DNA of 11,423 bases. Source: JBGLNJ01 sp964353405. GTDB lineage: Bacteria > Chloroflexota > Anaerolineae > Fen-1058. The notes below the pieces were generated by a model. The model was not told the origin of the DNA, ran no database searches, and worked only from the letters and a program-made list of their open reading frames with translations. The position numbers and the translations under genes were made by a program. Location: NCBI GenBank assembly GCA_964353405.1, contig CAYGWJ010000245.1, forward strand, positions 1 through 11,423, in the 5' to 3' direction. Below, piece after piece: positions 5,757 to 11,423 of this stretch (position 1 is its first letter; every line of letters starts with the position of its first letter).

Positions 5757-6701
5757 ATGGCAGAATCTATCACCCTTCAACCTCGTGTCCCACACCCCAG
5801 TCAATCCACGACCCGCGGGCAACGTTGGCGAGAAATCCGTAACTCTTTTTGGGCTTTGGTCTTTCTCTCGCCTTCATTGATCGTGTTCGTGATTTTTGTC
5901 TTTATGCCGCTCGTTCGCTCCTTCGAGTTGAGCTTCCACTTTACCAACCCGCTGGGGCAAATGCGCGGGGACGTGACCCTGGAGCACTATCAAACGCTGT
6001 TTGCCAAGCCGGATTTTCTCAACAGTGTCCGCGTCTCGGTCCTGTTCGCGCTCAACACGGTGGTCTTTACGATTGTCGGCGCTATGTTTTTGGCGCTGCT
6101 GGGCAATATCCGGCTGAGGGGCATTTCGATTTTTCGCACCATGTTTTCCTCGACGATTGCGGTTTCAGGCGCGACGGCCTCGCTGATTTTTCTGTTCCTG
6201 TATAATCCCTCCATCGGCGTTTTCAATTATCTGCTGGACCTGGCGCATCTGCCGCGCGTGATGTGGATTACGAGCGATAAAACGGCCCTGTTTTCCGTCT
6301 CGCTCGTGTCCGTCTGGCTTCAACTAGGCTTGAACACTGTCATCCTGTTGGCCGGAATGCAGGGCATCTCCGACGATTATTACGAAGCGGCGCTGATGGA
6401 CGGCGCGGGCTTTTGGCAGAGCTTTCGAAACGTGACGCTGCCGCTGCTTTCGCCCACCATCTTTTTCCTGATTGTGGTAGATTCCCTGGCCGCGTTCCAG
6501 GCCTTTGCCCAATTCAACGTGCTCACCAAAGGTGGCCCGGCCGGCGCAACCAACACGATTGTGTATTCCATCTATCGCGAGTTTTATTTCAACGGCAACT
6601 ATGGCTATGCGTCGGCCGAGGCCATGATCCTGATGCTCATCATGCTGGTCTTTACCATTCTTCAATTCGGCGTCCTCGAAAGGAGGGTGCACTATCAATG
6701 A
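5757..6701 (+). CDS. ugpA: ABC sugar/glycerol-3-phosphate transporter permease 1 (UgpA/MalF-like)
   Basis: A 314-residue inner-membrane permease of the carbohydrate-uptake (CUT1) ABC family. Hydrophobic segments begin at about 33-51 (ALVFLSPSLIVFVIFVFMP) and recur at about 95-117, 135-150, 180-200, 233-250 and 288-305, giving the expected six. The cytoplasmic EAA loop that docks the ATPase is at 210-233 (YEAALMDGAGFWQSF and onward to LPLLSP). The family segment FNVLTKGGPAGATNT is at 253-267. The start ATG at 5757 has AAAGG about ten bases upstream. It overlaps the second permease by ATGA, so the two are coupled. The glycerol-3-phosphate assignment rests on the neighbouring phosphodiesterase and the UgpB-like binding protein; a different sugar substrate is possible. 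Confidence 0.85.
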   Translation: MAESITLQPRVPHPSQSTTRGQRWREIRNSFWALVFLSPSLIVFVIFVFMPLVRSFELSFHFTNPLGQMRGDVTLEHYQTLFAKPDFLNSVRVSVLFALNTVVFTIVGAMFLALLGNIRLRGISIFRTMFSSTIAVSGATASLIFLFLYNPSIGVFNYLLDLAHLPRVMWITSDKTALFSVSLVSVWLQLGLNTVILLAGMQGISDDYYEAALMDGAGFWQSFRNVTLPLLSPTIFFLIVVDSLAAFQAFAQFNVLTKGGPAGATNTIVYSIYREFYFNGNYGYASAEAMILMLIMLVFTILQFGVLERRVHYQ

Positions 6702-7540
6702 AATCTCGTGCTAACACCTGGCAGATCATGCGACGCATCCTCACTTACGCCTTGCTCATCACGGTCGGCCTAGTCATCATCTTTCCGCTCTACTATGCAG
6801 TGGTCATCTCCGTGGTGGCAGACAATGACGTGTCACAGTATCCGCCGCCCCTATTCCCCACCAGTTTTCAGCCGGTCGAGAACTTTAGGCGGGCGTTCGA
6901 GATGGCGCCGTTGTTGCGCTACCTGGGCAACAGCATCGTTCAATCCAGCATTGTGACCATTTCGCACCTGTTGCTGGCAAGTCTGGCGGCGTACGCTTTT
7001 GCGTTCATTCCTTTCCGGGGCAAGCAGGTCGTCTTTTTGGTCTTTCTTTCGACGATGATGATCCCGTGGGAGGCGACGCTTATCCCCAACTATCTCACCA
7101 TCGGTCGCTTGCATTGGAAAGATACGTTCCAGGGCCTGGCCGCGCCTTTCCTGGCGACGGCGTTTGGGACTTTTTTGCTGCGCCAGTTCTTTTTGTCCAT
7201 CCCCAAAGATTTGCAGGACGCGGCGACAATTGACGGCTGCGGCCACCTGCGCTTTTTGACGACGATTGTCACGCCGCTGGCTCGACCGGCGCTCGGCACG
7301 CTGGCGGTGTATAGCTTCCTGCAAACCTACAACCAGTATACCTGGCCGCTGCTCATCACCAACAAACCCGAGATGCGCACAGTGCAGATTGGCCTGGCGC
7401 TGCTTCAGGATGAAGAGCGCTTTATGTGGAATGTGGTGATGGCGGGTGTGGTCGTCATTCTAATTCCCACCTTTACACTCTTTATCGTGGGCAACCGCCA
7501 GCTCATCCGTGGCCTGACGGCGGGCGCCGTCAAGGGCTAG
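6698..7540 (+). CDS. ugpE: ABC sugar/glycerol-3-phosphate transporter permease 2 (UgpE/MalG-like)
   Basis: A 280-residue permease, partner of the preceding one. The start is the ATG at 6698-6700, which overlaps the previous stop and has AAAGGAGGG at 6679-6687; the frame stays open further upstream, but that part merely lies antiparallel in meaning to the first permease. Six membrane segments are visible, starting at about 14-37. The EAA loop is at 171-197 (DLQDAATIDGCGHLRFLTT and onward to PLARP). The YNQYTWPLLIT segment at 211-221 and the C-terminal RQLIRGLTAGAVKG match the UgpE/MalG type closely. The gene is followed immediately by a heptamer array starting at the base after its TAG stop. 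Confidence 0.87.
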   Translation: MKSRANTWQIMRRILTYALLITVGLVIIFPLYYAVVISVVADNDVSQYPPPLFPTSFQPVENFRRAFEMAPLLRYLGNSIVQSSIVTISHLLLASLAAYAFAFIPFRGKQVVFLVFLSTMMIPWEATLIPNYLTIGRLHWKDTFQGLAAPFLATAFGTFLLRQFFLSIPKDLQDAATIDGCGHLRFLTTIVTPLARPALGTLAVYSFLQTYNQYTWPLLITNKPEMRTVQIGLALLQDEERFMWNVVMAGVVVILIPTFTLFIVGNRQLIRGLTAGAVKG

Positions 7541-7575
7541 TTTCAAATATCAAGTCTCAAGTGTCAAATATCAAA
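7541..7575. repeat. Five-unit heptamer array starting at the base after the permease stop codon
   Basis: Five units of consensus TNTCAAR follow in perfect 7-base register from 7541 (TTTCAAA, TATCAAG, then three more to 7575). The consensus is nearly identical to the array between the two FHA genes 4 kb away. It lies in the 123-base spacer between the second permease and the binding protein. Confidence 0.85.
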
Positions 7576-7663
7576 AGGGAGGTGAAGATAGCAAATCTCG
7601 TTATTTTCCAAACCCGGTTGTCCGGTAAAACTCGCTACTCTATTTCCACAAGGAGGAAATACC

Positions 7664-9181
7664 ATGAAGAAGATGTTTGCCGTTGTTAGCCTGCTGGTCG
7701 CTCTGTCGCTAGTCTTGACCGCCTGTGGCCCGGCTGCTACACCCGCGCCGGCGCCGGCCCAGCCTGAGCCGACCAAGGCGCCCGCCGCGCCAGCGCCTGC
7801 GGCCACGCAACCGCCTGCGGCGCCTGCCGCCACACAGCCACCGGCCGCACCGGCGGCGACCACTGCGCCCACCAAGCCCGCTCCAACCCCCACGGCCACC
7901 AAAGCGGCTGCTCCTCCCGGCACCACCCGGGTCGAGTGGTGGCACGCGATGGGCGGCACCAATGGCGATGCGGTGAACGCGATTGCCGATGGCTTTAACA
8001 AGTCGCAAACCAAGTGCTTTGTTCAGGCCATCTTCCAAGGCTCATATGACGATGAGCTGAACAAGCTCAAGGCTGGTCTGCAGTCGGGCGACGTGCCGTC
8101 CGTGATCCAGCTTTACGACCTGGGCACGCGCCTGATGTATGACCTGGACGTGATCGTGCCGATGCAGACGCTCATTGACAAAGAAAAATTCGACGTCTCC
8201 GACATCGAGCCGAACATCATGGGCTACTATTCTATCGGCGGCAAGCTGTACTCGATGCCGTTCAACACCTCGAACCCGATCCTGTACTATAACAAGGATA
8301 TGTTCAAGGCGGCCGGGCTGGACCCGAACAAGCCGCCGCGCACCTTTGCCGAAGTGAAAGACTATGCCGCCAAGCTGACCAAGAAGGGCGCCGATGGCAA
8401 GGTCAGCCAGTACGGCTACTCGATGGCGATCTATGGCTGGTTCTTTGAACAACTACTGGCTGCCTCGAATGGCCTGTACCTGGACAATGCCAATGGCCGC
8501 GATGCGCTGGCGACCAAGGCCACGTTCAACAGCCCCGAAGGCATTGCGATTCTCCAGTGGTGGAAGGACATGTACGACGCGGGCAGCCTGGGCAACTATG
8601 GCCGCCCGACGGCTGAAACGCAAAAGGCCTTTGATGCCCAACAGACGGCGATGATGATCGAATCCACCGCCGGTCTGCGCGCGCGCCTGACCGCAGCCCA
8701 AGGCAAGTTCGAGCTGGGCACTGGCTTTTTGCCTCGCCCGAATGAAGATGCCTACAAGAAATCCGGCACCATCATCGGCGGCGCGTCGCTGTGGATCATG
8801 AAGGGCCGCCCGGCCGCGGAAGAAGCGTGCGCCTGGGAGCTGGTCAAGTACCCGGCGGCGCCCAAGACGCAGGCTCAGTGGCACATCGCCACGGGCTATT
8901 ACCCGGTCAACAAGCGCGGCTATGACGACCCGGACGACAAGGCCTGGCGCGACAAGTACCCGCAGTTCCAGACCGCGATTGACCAACTGCACATGGCTCC
9001 GAACATCCGCCAGACACAGGGCGCGCTGACCGGCGTCATGCCGCAAGCCCGCCAGGAAGTCGAAACGGCCATCGAGTCGGTGCTGCTCAAGAATGTCTCG
9101 CCCAAGGACGCGCTGGACGCGGCTGCCAAAGCTGTGACCGCCGCAATCGAGAACTATAACAAGACCACGGCCAGAAAGTAA
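7664..9181 (+). CDS. ugpB: Lipoprotein extracellular solute-binding protein (UgpB-like)
   Basis: A 505-residue periplasmic-type binding protein anchored by lipid. The signal peptide is MKKMFAVVSLLVALSLVLTA with the lipobox LTAC, so Cys21 is the lipidated residue. Residues 22-86 are a Pro/Ala/Thr-rich tether with repeated AAPAATQPP units. The folded domain begins at TRVEWWHAMGG and carries family 1 binding-protein segments such as NPILYYNKDMFKAAGLDPNKPP and the GTGFLPRP-to-GGASLWIM stretch. It would deliver glycerol 3-phosphate, its diesters or a sugar to the two permeases. AGGAGG at 7651-7656 is a strong ribosome binding site seven bases before the ATG. A weak internal promoter (TTGTCC 7618-7623, 17 bases, TATTTC 7641-7646) is possible and would raise its level over that of the permeases. 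The extra length compared with E. coli UgpB (438 residues) is mostly the tether. Confidence 0.87.
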   Translation: MKKMFAVVSLLVALSLVLTACGPAATPAPAPAQPEPTKAPAAPAPAATQPPAAPAATQPPAAPAATTAPTKPAPTPTATKAAAPPGTTRVEWWHAMGGTNGDAVNAIADGFNKSQTKCFVQAIFQGSYDDELNKLKAGLQSGDVPSVIQLYDLGTRLMYDLDVIVPMQTLIDKEKFDVSDIEPNIMGYYSIGGKLYSMPFNTSNPILYYNKDMFKAAGLDPNKPPRTFAEVKDYAAKLTKKGADGKVSQYGYSMAIYGWFFEQLLAASNGLYLDNANGRDALATKATFNSPEGIAILQWWKDMYDAGSLGNYGRPTAETQKAFDAQQTAMMIESTAGLRARLTAAQGKFELGTGFLPRPNEDAYKKSGTIIGGASLWIMKGRPAAEEACAWELVKYPAAPKTQAQWHIATGYYPVNKRGYDDPDDKAWRDKYPQFQTAIDQLHMAPNIRQTQGALTGVMPQARQEVETAIESVLLKNVSPKDALDAAAKAVTAAIENYNKTTARK

Positions 9182-9188
9182 GTCGGCC

Positions 9189-9237
9189 GATGGCTGATGG
9201 CAGATAGCCAATAGTAGATAGCGAATAGCTGATAGTT
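9189..9237. repeat. Seven-unit heptamer array GATAGCN after the binding-protein gene
   Basis: Seven consecutive units in perfect 7-base register: GATGGCT, GATGGCA, GATAGCC and four more, all variants of RATAGYN. The array starts eight bases after the TAA stop of the binding-protein gene and ends just before the terminator hairpin. Confidence 0.9.
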
Positions 9238-9241
9238 GTGG

Positions 9242-9277
9242 GTGGCGGCTTGCTGGCAAAGCAGGCCGCCACTCTTT
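9242..9277 (+). terminator. Hairpin terminator after the binding-protein gene
   Basis: GTGGCGGC (9242-9249) pairs with GCCGCCAC (9265-9272), and the stem continues inward through a T-G pair and TGCT/AGCA (9251-9254 with 9260-9263) to a five-base loop, about 13 pairs in all. TCTTTG follows. The T-run is short, so termination may be partial, letting some transcripts reach the phosphodiesterase gene. Confidence 0.7.
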
Positions 9278-9337
9278 GTAGGGCAAGATGACATCTTGCC
9301 CTACGGGGTGCAAGACGACATCTTGCCCTACGGGGTG
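9278..9337. repeat. GTAGGG palindrome overlapping a 27-bp tandem duplication
   Basis: Positions 9278-9304 form a perfect palindrome with 13-base arms (GTAGGGCAAGATG, centre base 9291). Positions 9284-9310 and 9311-9337 are two adjacent 27-base copies with one difference (T against C at the sixth base). The second copy ends seven bases before the ATG of the phosphodiesterase gene, so its GGGGTGA is the only candidate ribosome binding site for that gene. Confidence 0.85.
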
Positions 9338-9344
9338 ATTTCGC

Positions 9345-10334
9345 ATGAAAGCCCTGTTCGTACTAGGCATGTTGATTGCGCTGGCGGCCTGCCAGACTGC
9401 GCCAGCCACACCATCTGAGCCGGTCAAACCGCCGTTGTACTCAACGCCGTTGTACGCAACGCCGTTGTACGCAACGCCACAACCTGCTGCGGCTGCGCCG
9501 GCCGTAACATCTGCGCCAGCCCAACCGACACAGACTGTGGCGGTTACTGCGACCGCCAAAGCGGAAGCCGGGCCGACGGTGCTGGCCGTGGCGCATCGAG
9601 GCGGCGCGGCGCTTGCGCCGGAAAATACGCTGGCCGCGTTCGAGAACGCGCTCAAGATCGGCGTGGACATGGTCGAGTGTGATGTTCACCTGAGCAAAGA
9701 CGGCGAGTTGATCGTCATGCACGATCCCGGCGTCGCGCGCACGACGGATGGCAATGGACAGATCTCCGACATGACGCTGGCCGAAATCAAAAAGCTGAAC
9801 GCCGCCGCCAAGTTTAGCGGTGGCACGTTCGCCGCTCAACCGCCGCCGACGTTGGGCGAGTTGCTCGACCTGATCAAGGGCAAGGCCGGGATTCAGATCG
9901 AGATCAAATTGGCGGCGGGCAATGCGCGTTATCCTGGCATCGAGAATAAAGTCGTTGATGCGCTCAATGCCAAAGGAATGACAGATAAGGCGATCGTGAT
10001 CTCGTTTGACTTTCCGACGCTCAAGGACGTCAAGGCGATTGACCCCCGCATCAAGACGGGCACGCTCGTGAACGCGCAGTGGATGATGGCGCACATGACC
10101 AGGTCGCCGGAACAGATATTGGATGAAGTGGTTCAGTCCACGGGCGCGGACTATTTCATGCCGACGTCCGGCTCGGTGACCGAGGCGCTGGTCAAAGCGA
10201 CGCACGCCAAGGGCCTGAAGCTGGGCACGTGGACGGTGGACGCGACGGCCGAAATGAAACGACTCGCAGGTTGGGGAGTGGATGGCATTACCAGCAACAG
10301 GCCGGACGAGCTGAAGCAAACGTTGGGCAAATAA
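9345..10334 (+). CDS. ugpQ: Lipoprotein glycerophosphodiester phosphodiesterase (GDPD)
   Basis: A 329-residue enzyme that would cut glycerophosphodiesters (deacylated phospholipids) to glycerol 3-phosphate and an alcohol. The N-terminus is a signal peptide ending in LAAC, so Cys16 is lipidated and the enzyme faces outward; the E. coli UgpQ counterpart is cytoplasmic. A Pro-rich tether with a three-fold PLYATP repeat (residues 30-45) precedes the TIM-barrel domain from about 80. Active-site residues seen: HRG at 84-86 (His84), PEN at 92-94, Glu111 and Asp113 in VECDVHLSKDG, His126 in VMHDP, and Glu186 and Lys188 in QIEIKLA. The C-terminal GLKLGTWTVDA and GVDGITSNRPD complete the family pattern. 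The start ATG 9345 is poorly served by a ribosome binding site (GGGGTG in the repeat). Position after the Ugp-like transporter supports a feed-and-import role. Confidence 0.92.
   Translation: MKALFVLGMLIALAACQTAPATPSEPVKPPLYSTPLYATPLYATPQPAAAAPAVTSAPAQPTQTVAVTATAKAEAGPTVLAVAHRGGAALAPENTLAAFENALKIGVDMVECDVHLSKDGELIVMHDPGVARTTDGNGQISDMTLAEIKKLNAAAKFSGGTFAAQPPPTLGELLDLIKGKAGIQIEIKLAAGNARYPGIENKVVDALNAKGMTDKAIVISFDFPTLKDVKAIDPRIKTGTLVNAQWMMAHMTRSPEQILDEVVQSTGADYFMPTSGSVTEALVKATHAKGLKLGTWTVDATAEMKRLAGWGVDGITSNRPDELKQTLGK
9432..9476 (+). repeat. Three 15-bp in-frame tandem repeats in the GDPD tether
   Basis: Three copies of CCGTTGTACKCAACG at 9432-9446, 9447-9461 and 9462-9476, in frame, encode the PLYATP-like repeats just after the lipidated cysteine. 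Length is likely to vary between strains by slippage. Confidence 0.85.
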
Positions 10335-10354
10335 CCTCGGGTCATTCGGATTCG

Positions 10355-10539
10355 TCGTGGTAGGCCCCATCGAAGGGGGCGAACCTGCGTACCGTAGGGC
10401 CCAGGGCAGACACCCAGGTCTGCCCCAACGTTACGGCAAATCCCAGAGAACCATAACCTGTCTTTTCCTGCTTGCAGGGGGAAGGGTGGGGGGCGAGAGT
10501 GGTAAAAGGCGCAGTTCCGACTGTAGGGACTGGGCCTTT
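10355..10539. repeat. Cluster of small palindromes in the GDPD-archease spacer
   Basis: The 257-base spacer has no credible gene. It holds GGGCAGAC (10404-10411) with GTCTGCCC (10418-10425) around ACCCAG; GCCCC (10364-10368) with GGGGC (10376-10380); CCTGC-TT-GCAGG at about 10467-10478; and a longer imperfect stem from AAAGGC (10505-10510) to GCCTTT (10534-10539). Such GTAGGG/GGGCAGAC-type palindromes look like short dispersed repeats. The last one could act as a terminator but is followed by ATCATT and has no T-run. Confidence 0.6.
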
Positions 10540-10543
10540 ATCA

Positions 10544-10574
10544 TTGCGACACGGCTTGCCACGTGTGCTATAAT
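10544..10574 (+). promoter_or_regulatory. Extended -10 promoter for archease-rtcB
   Basis: TGC-TATAAT at 10566-10574 is an extended -10 with a perfect hexamer. A weak -35 (TTGCGA 10544-10549) lies 19 bases upstream. Transcription would start near 10581, leaving a leader of only about 11 bases that is almost entirely the AGGAG ribosome binding site. Confidence 0.65.
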
Positions 10575-10591
10575 GGAATAAGGAGATCGCC

Positions 10592-11005
10592 GTGAGCAGC
10601 CAGGCAGATTTTTCCGAAGTTGACCACACCGCTGATTGGTCTATCCGCGTGCGCGGGGCGACGTTGCCCGACTTGTTCATTAATGCGGCGATCGGCATGG
10701 CTAGTCTCGTGGCCGACCTGTCCTCCGTGCAGCCTGTCGTCGAACATGCCATCGAGGTCAATGGCATTGATGCCGAAGCCTTGTTGGTCAACTGGCTCAA
10801 CGAGTTGGTCTATCACACCGAAATGGACGGCGACGTGTTTTGCGAGTTTCACATGCAAGCCTTCGAGACGACACACCTGCGCGTAATCGCCAAAGCGGGC
10901 AGGGGGCTCAAACTCAAAAAACAGATCAAAGCGGCGACATTCCACAATCTGCAAATCATCCCAACAGATAATGGGTACGAGGCAAAGGTAGTGTTTGATG
11001 TTTAG
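10592..11005 (+). CDS. Archease, RtcB activator
   Basis: A 137-residue protein of the archease family, which speeds guanylylation and turnover of the RNA ligase RtcB. The family opening is clear: VDHTADWSIRVRGATLPDLFINAAIGMASL at residues 10-39, with Asp11, His12, Thr13 and Asp15. The middle LLVNWLNELVYHTEMDG (64-80) and the C-terminal KKQIKAATFHNLQI segment plus a VVFDV end also match. In archease the terminal aspartate region takes part in metal binding with the N-terminal aspartates; Asp136 here would be that residue. The start is GTG 10592-10594, seven bases after AGGAG (10581-10585). The TAG stop (11003-11005) runs straight into a heptamer array that separates it from rtcB by 71 bases. 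The neighbour gene settles the assignment. Confidence 0.93.
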   Translation: MSSQADFSEVDHTADWSIRVRGATLPDLFINAAIGMASLVADLSSVQPVVEHAIEVNGIDAEALLVNWLNELVYHTEMDGDVFCEFHMQAFETTHLRVIAKAGRGLKLKKQIKAATFHNLQIIPTDNGYEAKVVFDV

Positions 11006-11066
11006 CAGGAAGCAGGTAGCAAGAAGCGGGATGCAGGTTCTTGCATCTTGCAGCCTGCTTCTTGCA
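11004..11066. repeat. Nine-unit heptamer array flipping orientation between archease and rtcB
   Basis: Nine heptamers in uninterrupted 7-base register. The first five are AGCAGGN-type and the last four are their complement type (TCTTGCA, GCCTGCT). GCAAGAAGCGGG (11019-11030) pairs with CCTGCTTCTTGC (11054-11065) with one mismatch, and inside it GATGCA (11030-11035) pairs with TGCATC (11042-11047). The array starts on the last two bases of the archease stop codon and ends at the GGGGG that serves as the rtcB ribosome binding site. Confidence 0.9.
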
Positions 11067-11076
11067 GGGGGTGGGC

Positions 11077-11423
11077 ATGGTCAACAAGCACAACATCAAG
11101 CGCATTGACGAATACGTGTGGGAAGTTCCGCAGTCCTTCCGCGAGGATATGCGCGTGCCCGCGCGCATCTATGCCGATGAGGAATTGTTGGAGGCGGCCC
11201 TCAGCGAGCGAAGTGTAGAGCAACTCGTCAACACGGCCACGTTGCCGGGCATCGTCGAGTATGCGCTGGCCATGCCAGACATCCATCAAGGCTATGGCTT
11301 TCCCATTGGCGGCGTGGCGGCCACACGCTTGCCACACGGCATCATCTCGCCTGGCGGCGTGGGATATGACATTAACTGCGGCGTGCGGGTGATGGGCAGC
11401 CACATGACGCGCGACGACATCGC
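11077..11423 (+). CDS. rtcB: RNA-splicing ligase RtcB, N-terminal part (runs off the right edge)
   Basis: The first 115 codons of RtcB, the GTP- and Mn2+-dependent ligase that joins 2',3'-cyclic phosphate (or 3'-phosphate) and 5'-OH RNA ends. Diagnostic segments are VPARIYADEELL at 28-38, MPDIHQGYGFPIGGVAAT at 66-83 and SPGGVGYDINCGVRVM at 91-106. The metal ligands of the family map to Asp98 and Cys101 in the YDINCG motif. The guanylylated histidine lies beyond the window. The ATG at 11077-11079 is preferred; an in-frame GTG at 11071 would add two residues. The ribosome binding site is the G-run at 11067-11071, at the edge of the heptamer array. It is probably co-transcribed with archease. 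Confidence 0.96.
   Translation, partial: MVNKHNIKRIDEYVWEVPQSFREDMRVPARIYADEELLEAALSERSVEQLVNTATLPGIVEYALAMPDIHQGYGFPIGGVAATRLPHGIISPGGVGYDINCGVRVMGSHMTRDDI

Noticed and set aside
6413..6697. A 95-codon upstream extension of the second permease
   Set aside because: It overlaps the first permease in another frame, while the ATG at 6698 has a strong AAAGGAGGG and aligns with the family N-terminus.
7725..8038. Frames in both directions over the Pro/Ala linker of the binding protein
   Set aside because: They are translations of the repeated GCG/CCG codons of the tether in other frames.
8453..10370. Two long minus-strand frames opposite the binding protein and GDPD
   Set aside because: Antisense shadows of well-supported genes; low-complexity composition and no plausible starts.
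10357..10581. A 74-codon plus-strand frame in the GDPD-archease spacer
   Set aside because: It runs through several palindromes, has no ribosome binding site and no family resemblance.
3025..11066. Heptamer arrays as CRISPR arrays
   Set aside because: The units are contiguous 7-base words with no spacers of 25-45 bases and no cas genes nearby.

Overview
The window looks like a piece of a GC-rich genome from the phylum Chloroflexota (possibly Anaerolineae-like). This is inferred from the style of the proteins (lipoproteins with long Pro/Ala/Thr linkers after the lipobox, a DUF3662-FHA/FHA pair) and from the many intergenic heptamer arrays. No rRNA or other taxonomic marker is present, so the assignment is tentative. 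I see no tRNA, rRNA, CRISPR array, prophage or full-length transposase.

Left part, minus strand (4404 down to 1): a block transcribed from a good promoter at about 4434-4462. In order it encodes a DUF3662-FHA protein (FhaA-like), a membrane-anchored FHA protein (FhaB-like), a small single-pass membrane protein, a STAND-type P-loop ATPase with TPR repeats, a truncated MNT-type nucleotidyltransferase, and the start of S-methyl-5'-thioadenosine phosphorylase (mtnP), which runs off the left edge. The STAND/TPR gene is broken by a 67-bp palindromic MITE-like element with a TAA target duplication. Removing the element plus one TAA restores a single 645-codon frame that ends in a GTGA overlap with the nucleotidyltransferase.

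Middle, plus strand: selD begins at 4586 and not at the first clean ATG, because codon 18 is an in-frame TGA at the catalytic position (C-A-G-U). SelD here is therefore itself a selenoprotein. Next comes an ugp-like set: two ABC permeases overlapping by ATGA, a lipoprotein solute-binding protein, a strong hairpin terminator, and a lipoprotein glycerophosphodiester phosphodiesterase. Together they suggest that glycerophosphodiesters are cut at the cell surface and the resulting glycerol 3-phosphate or a related compound is imported. No ABC ATPase is in the window.

Right end, plus strand: archease, then the first 115 codons of rtcB (RNA ligase), a known functional pair in RNA repair and tRNA splicing.

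The most unusual non-coding signal is a set of short intergenic arrays built on a strict 7-base register. They lie at most gene junctions, and each has its own core word. Some flip orientation in the middle and so become hairpins. Several begin on or next to a stop codon, and some encode protein tails or gene starts.
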